This document shows positions 40,940 through 50,179 of a stretch of DNA of 61,449 nucleotides, one piece after another. The notes beneath the pieces are model-generated. The model saw only the letters and a program-made list of their open reading frames with translations, was not told the origin of the DNA and searched no databases. Source of the DNA: an uncultured Thermomicrobia bacterium (GTDB lineage: Bacteria; Chloroflexota; Chloroflexia; Thermomicrobiales; JALYUS01); NCBI GenBank assembly GCA_937968015.1, contig CALBSO010000040.1, positions 1 through 61,449 on the forward strand. The letters are read 5' to 3'. A program made the position numbers and the translations under genes. The first letter of the stretch is position 1; every line of letters starts with the position of its first letter.

Positions 40940-42568
40940 TCACCTTGCCCGATAAATGGTGCGCGCGCCATTCGACCAGACCGGGTCGTACCGGCTTTGC
41001 ACCCACGCGACGTACTCTTTGAGGCGCGGGAATTTGTCCGAGGCGATGACGATGGCGGCAGGTTGCTCCGCCTCAGTTTGCGCGATCGCCTCGGCGTTCG
41101 TCAGATAGCCACTGTCAATGCGATACGTCGAGGTATCGGCGAACCATGGCCCGACCGGCAAATGCGCGTGGAAGACTGCGAATTGGTCGTCCGTAATCAC
41201 CAGCGCACCGGGTGGGATATATTGCCGGAGGGCCGCATCGAACTGCTGCTCGCTTGCGCTCCGCACCTGCCGCACGCTGGCCCGGTTGATCGAGGCGAGA
41301 TGCGGGACGAGTGCGACGACGCCGAGCAGGACGAGCGCGCTGAACGCACTCGCGAACCATGCCCAGCCGTCGAGCGGTTGCCGTGCTCGGAGCGCCACGA
41401 CCGACGCCACAACGCGTTCGACGAGCGCCACCAATCCGACCCCGGCGAAAATCGCGAGCGGCGGAAGGAGCGCCGGGATATGGTGCGAGAAGAGCGGCGT
41501 ATGCAGCACGAGAAAACCGCCGCCGATCACGAGCCACGCGATCAGCAGCACCGGCACGAGCGAGAGCGGGCGGCGCAGCGCGAGGAGAGCACCGACGGCG
41601 GCGAGAACGACCAACCCGCGATCCAACCAGATGAATGAGGCGATGTGCCGGATGTTGCCCGCCGGGTCGAGCGGATAGGCGCTGCGGCCGGAGAGTTCGT
41701 ACGTAATGGACTGTGTGTAAGCGTGTGGTTCAAGGCTGAATGGGAGCATAAGCAGCAGCACCGGCGCCGCGCCGGTCACGGAGAAGAGCGCGCGGAGGAA
41801 TGCGGGCAACCATGCGTCGCGCGGCTGCTTCCAGAGCCACCAGACGAAGCCGACGATGACGATCGGGATGATGAGGCCACCATTCGGCTTTACACCAATC
41901 GCCGCAATCGCCGCCCCGCCCGCGATAGCCCATGCCCTTCGCGATTGTCGCTCGATGGCGATCACCGCGGCAAGGAGGCCAAGCATCATCAAGGTAAAGA
42001 CGGGCGCGTCCGAACCGAGCGGGCGGGCATAGAAGACGAATTTTGGGCTGATGGCGAGGAGCGTGGCCGTCGCCACCGCCGCCCACGGCCCACGCCATCG
42101 CCAGGCAAGCGCGGCGGCGGTCAGCAGTGTGACCAGCGCGCAGAGCGCCATCACCAGCCGGTAGCCGCCGAGATGCCAGCCGCTGACGCGCCCGATCCCA
42201 TCGAGCAGGACGGCGAAGAGGGGAGGCTTCGAGAAGAAGAGAGTCTTGTACGGCGCGTGGCCCGTCGCGAGACTCTGCGCGGAGGTGAGATACACCCCTT
42301 CATCATAGCCGGTGCCCGGCCCGTTCAGGTGCATGGACTGCCAGCCGAGGAAGAGAAGCGCGATGATCCCAATCAATGCGAGAGCGATCTGGCGTGTCAT
42401 CATCGCGCGCGGCGATGCGGCGAGAGTTTTCGTTTTCGTCGTGTCGGTCGCGGGCGCGTCCGGTGGGGGACGATGCGCTGCGGGCGATGCATCGCCGGTG
42501 GCGGGGAACCGTTGCGGGAAGACGACACGGTATCCATAGCGACGACGCGTTGCCATCCGCACGCTCAC
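40940..42568 (-). CDS. GT39/ArnT-like membrane glycosyltransferase
   Basis: 542-aa protein with about 11 helices and a ~110-residue soluble C-terminus. The first outer loop has GTGYDEGVYLTSAQSLATGH, carrying the conserved acidic pair of GT39/ArnT enzymes, and FSKPPLFAVLLDG. It should transfer a sugar from polyprenyl phosphate to a surface acceptor. GTG 42568 overlaps the stop of the epimerase gene (GTGA). A ~55-residue Pro/Thr-rich N-terminus precedes helix 1, so a later ATG at residue ~56 (MMTRQIALAL) is an alternative start. Confidence 0.85.
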   Translation of the reverse strand: MSVRMATRRRYGYRVVFPQRFPATGDASPAAHRPPPDAPATDTTKTKTLAASPRAMMTRQIALALIGIIALLFLGWQSMHLNGPGTGYDEGVYLTSAQSLATGHAPYKTLFFSKPPLFAVLLDGIGRVSGWHLGGYRLVMALCALVTLLTAAALAWRWRGPWAAVATATLLAISPKFVFYARPLGSDAPVFTLMMLGLLAAVIAIERQSRRAWAIAGGAAIAAIGVKPNGGLIIPIVIVGFVWWLWKQPRDAWLPAFLRALFSVTGAAPVLLLMLPFSLEPHAYTQSITYELSGRSAYPLDPAGNIRHIASFIWLDRGLVVLAAVGALLALRRPLSLVPVLLIAWLVIGGGFLVLHTPLFSHHIPALLPPLAIFAGVGLVALVERVVASVVALRARQPLDGWAWFASAFSALVLLGVVALVPHLASINRASVRQVRSASEQQFDAALRQYIPPGALVITDDQFAVFHAHLPVGPWFADTSTYRIDSGYLTNAEAIAQTEAEQPAAIVIASDKFPRLKEYVAWVQSRYDPVWSNGARTIYRAR

Positions 42569-43551
42569 GATTTCCGTGAAGAGCGTGGCGGCGGATGCGA
42601 CGCGGCCATGCCGATCGCACGGGGCTGCTTCAGCGCCTCCGCGAGCCCCGCTTCCAATGTCGTTTCCGCGCGCCAGCCGAGCAGTTCGTGCGCCCGCGTG
42701 CAGTCGCTGAGGATGACTGGGTTATCGACAGGGCGCATGCGAGCGGGGTCCTGCGTGACGACGAGCGGGCTGCCGTGCAGTTGCTCGATCAGCCGGATGA
42801 GTTGCCAGCCGTCCACGGCACGCTCGCTGCCGAAGTTGCACGTCAGGCTGCCGTGCGCCCGGCACGCCCCCGCCAGCGCGATCAGACCGCGCGCGGCATC
42901 ATCGGTGGAGAGATAGTCCCGCCGACTGGCGAGATTGCCGAGGCGCAGCGGCCCGCCCGCCCGCACCTGCTCGATGATGGATGGGATGAGGTGCGCATTC
43001 GTCTCCCCCGGCCCGAACTGGTTGAAGAGCCGCGCGATGCCGACCGCAATCCCGATGCGCCGGTGAAAGAGCGCCGCCTGCTGCTCATTCCAGAGTTTCG
43101 TATGACCGTAGATGTCTGCCGGGCCGAGCGCGTTCTCCTCGTGGAGCGGCTTCTCGCTCGGCGCATAGACCGCCGCCGACGAGGCGAGAACGACGGATTC
43201 GACCGTGCCGGACGCCGCGCAGGAATCGAGAAGCGCCTGTGTCCCGGTCACATTGACATCAATCGCCCGCCGGGGATCGGCATTGCAGGCCGGGATGAAG
43301 TGGATCGCCGCGAGATGGAAGACGGTGCGCGGGCGGTACGTCGCCAGGCAGCGCGCAAGGGCGTCCGCGTCGCGGATATCCGCTTCAACGAGCCGCGCCG
43401 ATCCGACAGCCGCCGCTGGGAGATTTGCGGGCGTGCCAAGCGTGAGGTTATCGAGGATGATGACATCGTGCCCATCCGCGACGAGCCGGGCAGACAACCG
43501 CGACCCGACAAATCCACACCCTCCGGTCACCAGCACTGGATCAGCGAGCAA
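42565..43551 (-). CDS. NAD-dependent sugar epimerase/dehydratase (extended SDR)
   Basis: 328-aa enzyme of the nucleotide-sugar extended SDR family. The NAD site is VLVTGGCGFVGSRL, the acidic end of beta2 is VIILDNL, the catalytic Tyr-Lys pair is in DIYGHTKLWNEQ (YxxxK), and the active-site Ser region is VVLASSAAVY. It resembles UDP-glucose 4-epimerase or dTDP-sugar enzymes; the product is not determinable. TTG 43551 is supported by GAGGAG. Coupled by GTGA to the GT39 gene, so it probably supplies the activated sugar for this locus. Confidence 0.9.
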   Translation of the reverse strand: MLADPVLVTGGCGFVGSRLSARLVADGHDVIILDNLTLGTPANLPAAAVGSARLVEADIRDADALARCLATYRPRTVFHLAAIHFIPACNADPRRAIDVNVTGTQALLDSCAASGTVESVVLASSAAVYAPSEKPLHEENALGPADIYGHTKLWNEQQAALFHRRIGIAVGIARLFNQFGPGETNAHLIPSIIEQVRAGGPLRLGNLASRRDYLSTDDAARGLIALAGACRAHGSLTCNFGSERAVDGWQLIRLIEQLHGSPLVVTQDPARMRPVDNPVILSDCTRAHELLGWRAETTLEAGLAEALKQPRAIGMAASHPPPRSSRKS

Positions 43552-43666
43552 CGGGACTCCTCACAACGCCGCCGCACCGCGCCATGAAATGGCATGCGGC
43601 CCTCCCACTTCCCGGCGGCATTCTACCGCACACGCGCCATCCGTGGCGCGCTACCCGCATGACACG

Positions 43667-43717
43667 CAGGGCTTATGCGTTGATCAACCTCACCCCCATC
43701 GAGACGCATAAACCCTG
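43667..43717. repeat. Imperfect inverted repeat in the divergent gap
   Basis: CAGGGCTTATGCGT (43667-43680) and ACGCATAAACCCTG (43704-43717) pair at 13 of 14 positions with a 23-nt loop. The 328-bp gap 43552-43879 holds this, a smaller CGCGCCA/TGGCGCG hairpin near 43634, and the long hairpin at 43817; no gene is supported there. Confidence 0.65.
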
Positions 43718-43816
43718 TATAGCACGCACCGTCGCCTTTACGATGCGCGCCGCTTCCGCGAGAATGACGGCTGATATGCCTACGCGGAGGAATAACGCGG
43801 TGAAGCATCCTTCTGA

Positions 43817-43868
43817 TGGAGCAGGCTTCGGCCGGCAAGAGCGAGATGGCAGGCCGAAGCCTGCTCCA
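43817..43868. repeat. 17-bp perfect hairpin just upstream of the GT4 start
   Basis: TGGAGCAGGCTTCGGCC (43817-43833) and GGCCGAAGCCTGCTCCA (43852-43868) are fully complementary with an 18-nt loop. The GTG start of the GT4 gene is 11 nt after the stem, leaving no room for a separate ribosome site. Confidence 0.85.
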
Positions 43869-43879
43869 CCGTCGCCGAA

Positions 43880-45061
43880 GTGAATATCGCCATCGCGAGC
43901 CGGGTGGTCGCGCCGCTGCATGGCGTGGGCGGGCTGGAGCGGGCGGTCGCGGATGTCTGCACTGCACTCACCGATTGCGGGCATCATGTGACGCTCGTCA
44001 CCGCCCTGCCGACGCATCGCGAGGTGGACGATTCGCTCCCGCGCGTGGACGAACTGATCACCGTACCGTGGGCGGATGGCCGCCTGCTCCGGCGCGGCGG
44101 GGTGCTGGATCGCATCGTCCACTACCCGCGCTTCGTCCGCCGCGTGACGGACGCGCTACGGGCACACGACATGGTTTTCGACGCTGCGATCGGGCATGGC
44201 GCAGCGGCGGCGGCCTTCGTGCCGCTGCGCGAAATCGGGCAGGTACGCCGCCTGCTCATCAACCCGCACGGCATGGAGGAGTTCTCCGCGCGTGGCCTGA
44301 AACGCAGCCTGCTTACATCGCAGCGGGCGCTCGTCCGCCATGCGGCGCGGCACGCCGATCGGGCGATCGCGCTCGATGCGTTCCTCGTTCCGGATGTGAT
44401 GCGGAACCTCGGTCTGCCGCGCGAGCGCGTGGCGATTGTGCCGAACGGCATTGATGTCGAGCGCGTGGATCGCCTCACTGGGCCTGTTTCCCCACCGACC
44501 GACGGCCCGCCGACCATCGTCAGCCTCGCACGGATCGAGCCGAACAAGGGGCTGGACGTGCTCGCCACCGCGCTTGGCACAATCCGCGAGCAGTTGCCCG
44601 ATGGATGGCGCTGGCTGCACATCGGCGACGGAGCCGCCCGCCCGCAGGTGGAAGCGGCAATCCGGCGCGCCGGGATTGGCACACATACATCGCTTCTTGG
44701 TCGCCTGCCCGATGAGGAACTCCATCGCACGCTCGCCGACGCGACGCTCTTCGTCCACCCGACGCGATACGAGGGCAGTCCGCTGGTGCTGCTCGAAGCG
44801 ATGACGCACCGCCTGCCGATTGTCGCCTCCGCCGTCGGCGGCATCCCGGACAAGGTGATCCCCGATGAGACGGGCTGGCTCGTCCCGCCGGACGATCCGG
44901 CGGCGTTGGGCGAGGCGATCCACTCGGCACTCGGTCAACCACCTGCTATACTGCGCGCGGTTGGGGAGCGAGGGCGCGCGCGCGTGCTCGCCCACTTCAG
45001 TCTGACACAGGTCGTCAACGAATTAATCGCATTGCTCGCTACGATTCCGCCCCGCGGCTGA
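43880..45061 (+). CDS. GT4 family glycosyltransferase
   Basis: 393-aa retaining glycosyltransferase with GT-B fold. The N-terminal VVAPLHGVGGLERAVADV is the acceptor-domain glycine loop. The C-terminal donor domain has IVSLARIEPNKGLDVLATAL, LLGRLPDEELHRTLADATLFVHPT and the EX7E motif EGSPLVLLEAM. It would transfer a hexose from an NDP-sugar at the cytoplasmic face. Start GTG 43880 lies right after a 17-bp hairpin, so translation initiation is likely structure-dependent. The gene is followed 33 bp later by another membrane protein gene. Confidence 0.92.
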   Translation: MNIAIASRVVAPLHGVGGLERAVADVCTALTDCGHHVTLVTALPTHREVDDSLPRVDELITVPWADGRLLRRGGVLDRIVHYPRFVRRVTDALRAHDMVFDAAIGHGAAAAAFVPLREIGQVRRLLINPHGMEEFSARGLKRSLLTSQRALVRHAARHADRAIALDAFLVPDVMRNLGLPRERVAIVPNGIDVERVDRLTGPVSPPTDGPPTIVSLARIEPNKGLDVLATALGTIREQLPDGWRWLHIGDGAARPQVEAAIRRAGIGTHTSLLGRLPDEELHRTLADATLFVHPTRYEGSPLVLLEAMTHRLPIVASAVGGIPDKVIPDETGWLVPPDDPAALGEAIHSALGQPPAILRAVGERGRARVLAHFSLTQVVNELIALLATIPPRG

Positions 45062-45094
45062 GCGGCTGAACACCGAGGTCTGAGGTATGCACGC

Positions 45095-47158
45095 GTGAGC
45101 CTCGCCGAGGCACAACCCGCACCTCTTCCCGCCCGATGGGGCAATCGCATCGGCAGTGGACTCGCCGCCGGTTCCACCTGGCTCCGCGCTGCGCTCGGCT
45201 GGCAACCGCTCGCCCTGCTCACCGTCAGCCTCATCGCGCTGCTCGGAGCGTATCAGGTGGAGCGACCGATTCGCGTCAACATCGGCGGCGCACACGAAAA
45301 GCCCTTCGTCCAGAATTTCCACGATAAGGATGTCGCGGAGGATGGCGTCACGCATTATCGCTGGACGAGCGCCACGTCGTTCATCATCTTCAAGGGGATC
45401 GGCGGTGGGCGCGCGCGCGCGACGACGCTCCGCCTCCGCTCCGGTCGCCCGCCCGGTGTGGCGCAACCCGTCACCGTACTGGTCAACGGCGTGGAAGTAA
45501 AGCGGTTCACAGCCGGCGCCGATTGGCAAACGATTCCTTTCGATATTCGGGGCGCGGCAACGACGGGGCACGGCGTTGTCATCGAATTGCGCACGCCCGC
45601 CGAGAAACTCGCGAACAGCGGCGGCCGCGTCGTCGGCGTGCAGGTCAATCAGTTGCGGATGACGACGGTCGGCGGTGGCCGGACCATCCCGGCAGTGGGC
45701 ACGCTCGGGCTGGCGCTGCTGATCGTGCTCGCCCTCTATCTGATCGCCGCCCGCGCGCTCGGCATCGTCGTGGCGAGCGACAAGCGGCGGCGCTCGCTTG
45801 CGGCCCTCGGCACGGCGGTCGGTCTGCTGATCCTCGTCGCGCTCTTCGCCTTCGCGCGGCCATATATCGCGGCGTACAGTGGGCCGCTGCTCGCGGTGCT
45901 GCTCGGAGCGCTGGGCGTGCTGCTCTTGCCGCGCCCGCTGATCTGGCTCGGGGCACGCTGCGGCCTCACGGTCACGACTTCCGAGGCGACCGCCCTCTGC
46001 GCCATCGTCGCGCTCGGCATCGTCACGAAACTCGGCGGCCTCCTCTACCCGGACACGATCGTCATTGACCTCGGCTGGCATACCCGGTGGATGCGCACCT
46101 TTCTCCAGCACGATTTCGGTGCGCTCTACTTTCCGTCCGACCTCTCGTCCGGCCCGAAAGAGTGGGGCATCGGTGTCTTGATCCCCAAGTCGCCGCTCTT
46201 CTACGCGATGCTCGCGCCGTTCACGCTTCTGCCGCTCGCCATCGGCACGGTGCTGAAGCTCTGTGTTGGCATGATGGAAGTCTTCACTATCTTATTCGTC
46301 TTCGCGATGCTGAAGCGGGTGGGGATGGGCACGGCGGGCATCGTCGCGGCCTTCCTCTATACCGTCACGCCGCTTTCGTACCTCGCACTCTCGTACGGCA
46401 ACTACCCGACGCTCTTTGCCCACTTCCTCACGGTCATCGCCTTCACGCTGCTCCTCTTCGCCGGGCGCCGGTTGGACCGCGTCGGCGTCTTCGCCCTGTT
46501 TACCTTCATCCTGACGCTCAGTTTGCTCGCCTATCCGGTCGTCGCGGTCTTCAACGTGTGCGTGCTTGTCGCCTTCGGCCTCTGGCGGTGGCGGCAGGAG
46601 ACGGGCGCCCCGGAGAAGCGACGCGCGCTCCTCATCCCCGCCAGCGCGCTGCTCGCCGCGCTGCTCGCCTTCGTCTCGTACTACATCCAGTATGTCCGGG
46701 TGACGCTCCAATCCGTCCGCACGCTCGGCACAAGCACGGCGGCGAACCGCGGCTACACCGAGGGTGGGTTGCTCGGCGCGCCGTGGCACATCACAACGGT
46801 GATTGCGAAGAATATCGAAGTCGGCAACCTGCTCATCCTGCTCGCGGTCGCCATCACCGGCGTCATCGTCTACTATCGCGCCCTGCCCGATGATGAAGGG
46901 CGGCGGACCTGGCAATTCTTCCTCCTCTGGCTACTCATCATGCCGCTCTTCACCCTCGCGGACGCCTATGTTGATCTGCTCTTGAAACCGCTCTTCTACA
47001 CGATGGTCCCGGTCGCCCTCTTCGGCGGCGTCACCGTTGTCTGGCTCTGGCGTCGGGGACGGATCGGGCAGGTGGCGGCGATCCTCTGCTGCGCGGCGAT
47101 CACGGCGCAGGCATGGTGGCTCTGGTTCCAGCGCATCGCCTACGCGGGGCAGGGATAG
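45095..47158 (+). CDS. Large polytopic membrane protein with extracytoplasmic beta domain (GT-C-like)
   Basis: 687-aa protein. One helix (ALLTVSLIALLGAYQV) is followed by a ~140-residue outer domain of alternating beta strands (PVTVLVNGVEVKRFTAG, IPFDIRGAATTGHGVVIEL) and about 12 further helices. The loop VIDLGWHTRWMRTFLQHDFG and the helix-rich core resemble GT-C transferases or YfhO-like proteins. Function unrecognised; context argues for surface glycan assembly. GTG 45095 has GAGG 11 nt upstream. Confidence 0.78.
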   Translation: MSLAEAQPAPLPARWGNRIGSGLAAGSTWLRAALGWQPLALLTVSLIALLGAYQVERPIRVNIGGAHEKPFVQNFHDKDVAEDGVTHYRWTSATSFIIFKGIGGGRARATTLRLRSGRPPGVAQPVTVLVNGVEVKRFTAGADWQTIPFDIRGAATTGHGVVIELRTPAEKLANSGGRVVGVQVNQLRMTTVGGGRTIPAVGTLGLALLIVLALYLIAARALGIVVASDKRRRSLAALGTAVGLLILVALFAFARPYIAAYSGPLLAVLLGALGVLLLPRPLIWLGARCGLTVTTSEATALCAIVALGIVTKLGGLLYPDTIVIDLGWHTRWMRTFLQHDFGALYFPSDLSSGPKEWGIGVLIPKSPLFYAMLAPFTLLPLAIGTVLKLCVGMMEVFTILFVFAMLKRVGMGTAGIVAAFLYTVTPLSYLALSYGNYPTLFAHFLTVIAFTLLLFAGRRLDRVGVFALFTFILTLSLLAYPVVAVFNVCVLVAFGLWRWRQETGAPEKRRALLIPASALLAALLAFVSYYIQYVRVTLQSVRTLGTSTAANRGYTEGGLLGAPWHITTVIAKNIEVGNLLILLAVAITGVIVYYRALPDDEGRRTWQFFLLWLLIMPLFTLADAYVDLLLKPLFYTMVPVALFGGVTVVWLWRRGRIGQVAAILCCAAITAQAWWLWFQRIAYAGQG

Positions 47159-47350
47159 CGGGCGCCGATGGGCGGATTTTCCTCCCGTCTCATAGGTCGC
47201 AGAGCGTGTTTGACAACACAAAGACATGAGGCGGCTCGGGACGCTGCCATATATGACATGGATCACGGCGGGCGCTTCTGACGTTCTTCTTCTGACGGAC
47301 GCTGCGCCGTGTCCGCGACTCGCGCTACATCCCGCATCCCGGAGGTTGTC

Positions 47351-48031
47351 ATGCCTATCTCACGGCCCGCATTGCGTGTCACGCGAGCGCTCTTCGCGCT
47401 CTTCGCGCTCGTCTCCGCTCCGCGCGGCGCACATGTCGCGGCCTGCGTACCCGCTCCGTCGCCGCCCCCCGGCGCGACAAGGCCCCTGCCCACCGCGACG
47501 CTGACCGTCAACGCGGCTGCCGCTCAGGCGGAGATCATCTTCCGTGGTCATCCCATCCGCCACGAGGATGTTTCCTACAAGCTCATTGATGCCCCCGCCA
47601 CACGCACGACCTTCGCCATCGAGACACTCTGGAAGGGGGCGGCGACGGCGGAGGTGACGGTCCTGACGTATAGTTGCGGGGGAGATGCCAACCCATTTAC
47701 CACGGCTGGGACGTACATCGTTTATGCCAGCAAGGGATTGAATGGAGAACTCGTGCCGCTCTCTGGGATCTCGCGCCGCGCTGGGGCGAATGACCCGGAA
47801 GATCATGTGCTCGGCCCCGGCGCCGCCCCCGGCGCCACGGCGATTGCGCCGACGGTCTCCTTGATTCCATCACCAGTTCCTATCACGACAGCCGCGCCGC
47901 TGCCGACGCCCGCCGTGTCCGCGAGCGGGCATCGCAGTCGTGCGCCGGTGTTGTTTGCGGGCGGAGCGATCCTCGTGAGCGGTAGTCTGCTCACGGCCCT
48001 GCTACTGCGACGGCGCTTGCAACGGAAATGA
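47351..48031 (+). CDS. Secreted TIMP/NTR-like protein with C-terminal membrane anchor
   Basis: 226 aa. A signal peptide (ALRVTRALFALFALVSA) ends before AACVPAPS. The middle domain has AEIIFRGHPIRHED, FAIETLWKGAATAEVTVLTYSCGGDANPF, AGTYIVYASK, which follows the bacterial netrin/TIMP-like pattern (F-x-G, V-x-x-x-WKG, CG-x-x-F, YLVYA), though the usual C-terminal Cys is missing (ISRRA). A Pro/Thr linker then leads to a membrane helix APVLFAGGAILVSGSLLTALLL and a basic tail. The ATG at 47351 follows GGAGG. The signal-peptide codons include three tandem GCGCTCTTC-like units. Confidence 0.72.
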   Translation: MPISRPALRVTRALFALFALVSAPRGAHVAACVPAPSPPPGATRPLPTATLTVNAAAAQAEIIFRGHPIRHEDVSYKLIDAPATRTTFAIETLWKGAATAEVTVLTYSCGGDANPFTTAGTYIVYASKGLNGELVPLSGISRRAGANDPEDHVLGPGAAPGATAIAPTVSLIPSPVPITTAAPLPTPAVSASGHRSRAPVLFAGGAILVSGSLLTALLLRRRLQRK

Positions 48032-48127
48032 GTGAGGCGGGCAGTTGGACAGCCGAACGAAGAAAACCGCCATGTGCGATCGTGCGTCATGGAACATGGA
48101 GATCGTCATCGAGTGAGAGAAGGAGCA

Positions 48128-48667
48128 ATGGCAGCGAAAGCAAACCCGCTCTACACCTTCGATGCGGACGCCGTCGCGTGGCTGGAGACGCGGATGTGGG
48201 AGGCGTACTACGCGAAGCAGGATGCGCGCCTCTTCATCCTGCTCATCCGGCTCGTCGCCCGGCAGTTTGGGCTGCCGTGGGAGCGCGCCTTGCGGATCGC
48301 GCTGATGCTCAGGCGCCCGGCGATGCAGTTCGCCCGCACGCGCGAAAACTATGAGGCGGTCATCCCCGACATCGCGGCGGCGTACAAACGGCTGCGAGAG
48401 GAATGCGGCTCGTCGTTCGACGCCGACGAAGTGGCCGCGCGGGAATTGCAGTGGTGGATCGTCCACCGTCACCCCGCCGAGGCCGGCGAGGCAGGGCTGA
48501 CGGACGCGATCGCGGCCCTCTACGCCGCCGTCTATCGCCTGCCGCAATCCGCCGTCCATGAGGCGGCTCGCCTGCGTGCGGAAGCGGCGCTCGTTTGCGA
48601 CGATGGCCGGGAACGATACGGCGTGCGTGGCGCGCCATACTGGCAGGAAGTCGGCGATCTACTCTAA
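48128..48667 (+). CDS. Hypothetical helical protein
   Basis: 179-aa soluble protein, predicted mostly alpha-helical, starting MAAKANPLYTFDADAVAWLE and rich in Ala, Arg and Trp (MWEAYYAKQDARLFILLIRL; ARELQWWIVHRHPAEAGEAG). AAGGAG precedes ATG 48128. The sequence seems conserved-type rather than random, but I do not recognise the family and no neighbour suggests its role. A longer upstream frame has no start signal. Confidence 0.65.
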   Translation: MAAKANPLYTFDADAVAWLETRMWEAYYAKQDARLFILLIRLVARQFGLPWERALRIALMLRRPAMQFARTRENYEAVIPDIAAAYKRLREECGSSFDADEVAARELQWWIVHRHPAEAGEAGLTDAIAALYAAVYRLPQSAVHEAARLRAEAALVCDDGRERYGVRGAPYWQEVGDLL

Positions 48668-48790
48668 CGCTCCTACCGCGCCTTGAAGAGAGCGGTGCAA
48701 CCGGCCTGAACTGATCCCATCCTGCCGGCCCCGTGCGCCTCGAGATGGAAGCGCATATCGGTATCGGCACGAAGTAATGGGCGGATATCG

Positions 48791-49396
48791 TCACCCACCG
48801 AGTGCGGCGTACCGGAAGCAGTCGGTTGTGTGGTCATTGACCATGCCGGTCGCCTGCATGAAGGCGTAGCAAATTGTCGGACCGACGAAGGTGAAGCCGC
48901 GCCGCCGGAGATCCTTGCTCATTGCGGCAGATTCGGGTGTCTGTGCCGGAATCGTTGCGGGTGAAGGCCACGCGTTGAGGCGGGCTTCGCCGCCGACAAA
49001 CTGCCAGATGTACGCGTCGAATGTGCCGAACGCGTCGCGGACGGCGAGGAAGGCCCGCGCATTCTGGATCGCGGCGGCGATCTTGGCGCGATTGCGGATG
49101 ATACCGGGGTCGGCGAGTAGTCTCTCCACCTTCCGCTCGCCGTACCGGGAGACGGCCTCTGGGTCGAAGTGGTCAAAGACGGCGCGATAGCGGTCACGCT
49201 TCCGCAAAATCGTGTCCCAACTGAGGCCCGCCTGCGCGCCTTCGAGGATCAGGAATTCGAAGAGCAGCCGGTCGTCATGAAGCGGCACGCCCCATTCCTC
49301 GTCGTGATACCGAATGGCGAGGCCGTTCTTCGCCCACGCGCAACGGCCCAGCGGCGACGACGGATCGTCTTCCGGTCGGTTCCTCTTCTCAGTCAT
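48791..49396 (-). CDS. tag: DNA-3-methyladenine glycosylase I
   Basis: 201-aa base-excision repair enzyme that removes 3-methyladenine. Tag hallmarks are RCAWAKNG, YHDEEWGVPLHDD, EGAQAGLSWDTILRKR, and the C-terminal FVGPTICYAFMQATGMVNDHTTDCF. The zinc ligands typical of Tag (Cys near the N-terminus, His in YHDEEW, His and Cys in HTTDC) are all present. GAGAG lies just before the ATG at 49396. It is monocistronic between two plus-strand genes. Confidence 0.95.
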   Translation of the reverse strand: MTEKRNRPEDDPSSPLGRCAWAKNGLAIRYHDEEWGVPLHDDRLLFEFLILEGAQAGLSWDTILRKRDRYRAVFDHFDPEAVSRYGERKVERLLADPGIIRNRAKIAAAIQNARAFLAVRDAFGTFDAYIWQFVGGEARLNAWPSPATIPAQTPESAAMSKDLRRRGFTFVGPTICYAFMQATGMVNDHTTDCFRYAALGG

Positions 49397-49526
49397 CTCT
49401 CGTGCCTGACCTTTCCTCCATCGCGGATTTTCTCGTCACCCATAGCGTAGCAAACAGCGACATGGCACGCGCATTGCGCATGCGATTGGCAGGTTCGGAC
49501 GGTCACGCGGCGTCAGGAGGCGGGCA

Positions 49527-50069
49527 ATGCGGTGCATCGGGAGAAGGATTCTTATCGCCTGCATCGCGTGTTGTCTCACCCTCGCCATGACCGCCTGTAA
49601 TGGCAAGAAGATCGCGGTAGCAGCCGACAATCCCGCACTCGTCGCGACCGCATCAGGCCCGACGCCGACGCCACTCGCCAACGGACTGCGCGCCACACCG
49701 ACGCAGCCCGTTGGCGAGCCGCCCGCACCCGCGCAGACGCCTCCATCCTACGCGGCGCCTGCCGTCGCGCCGACCGCCGGGATTCCGCGCAAGGTGATCG
49801 AGGAATTCTATAATGCCATGCTGGCGAAACGGAACATCGCCGCGTTCCTGACACCCGCACTGCGGGCCAGATCAAATGGTGACGGATATGCGCTCCTCGG
49901 CGCGCAGCCGCCGATGCGCTTCTTCAGCGTGGACGGCCAGGAAATGGGCGCCGACGGGACGACCGCGACCGTCACATCCACACTCTCTGTCGCCAATGGC
50001 ACAGCGAAGCCCCGGTTCGCGATGAAACGCGCGGGCGACACCTGGCTAATTGACCGGATCAGTGCGTGA
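49527..50069 (+). CDS. Lipoprotein with NTF2-like C-terminal domain, paralogue 1
   Basis: 180 aa. The signal peptide LIACIACCLTLAMTAC ends in lipobox MTAC, so Cys24 is the lipidation site. A Pro/Thr-rich linker containing GPTPTPLANGL follows, then a ~90-residue domain (VIEEFYNAMLAKRNIAAFLTPALRARSNGDGYALLG to AGDTWLIDRI) of DUF4878/NTF2-like appearance. It shares the PTPLANGL phrase and the domain with the next gene. CAGGAGG precedes the ATG. Confidence 0.78.
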   Translation: MRCIGRRILIACIACCLTLAMTACNGKKIAVAADNPALVATASGPTPTPLANGLRATPTQPVGEPPAPAQTPPSYAAPAVAPTAGIPRKVIEEFYNAMLAKRNIAAFLTPALRARSNGDGYALLGAQPPMRFFSVDGQEMGADGTTATVTSTLSVANGTAKPRFAMKRAGDTWLIDRISA

Positions 50070-50130
50070 TCGGTTGCACCTCTTCTGGCCCACATGACAG
50101 CCGAGCCGTCGCCGTGCTATCGTGCGATAT

Positions 50131-50150
50131 GGGAGGCGGCGATGCCTCCC
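50131..50150 (+). terminator. Hairpin between the two lipoprotein genes
   Basis: GGGAGGC and GCCTCCC pair perfectly with a 6-nt loop, followed by CTTGTCTT. Likely a weak terminator or attenuator between the paralogues. Confidence 0.5.
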
Positions 50151-50179
50151 CTTGTCTTAATCTGAGGAGGGTCCCACAT

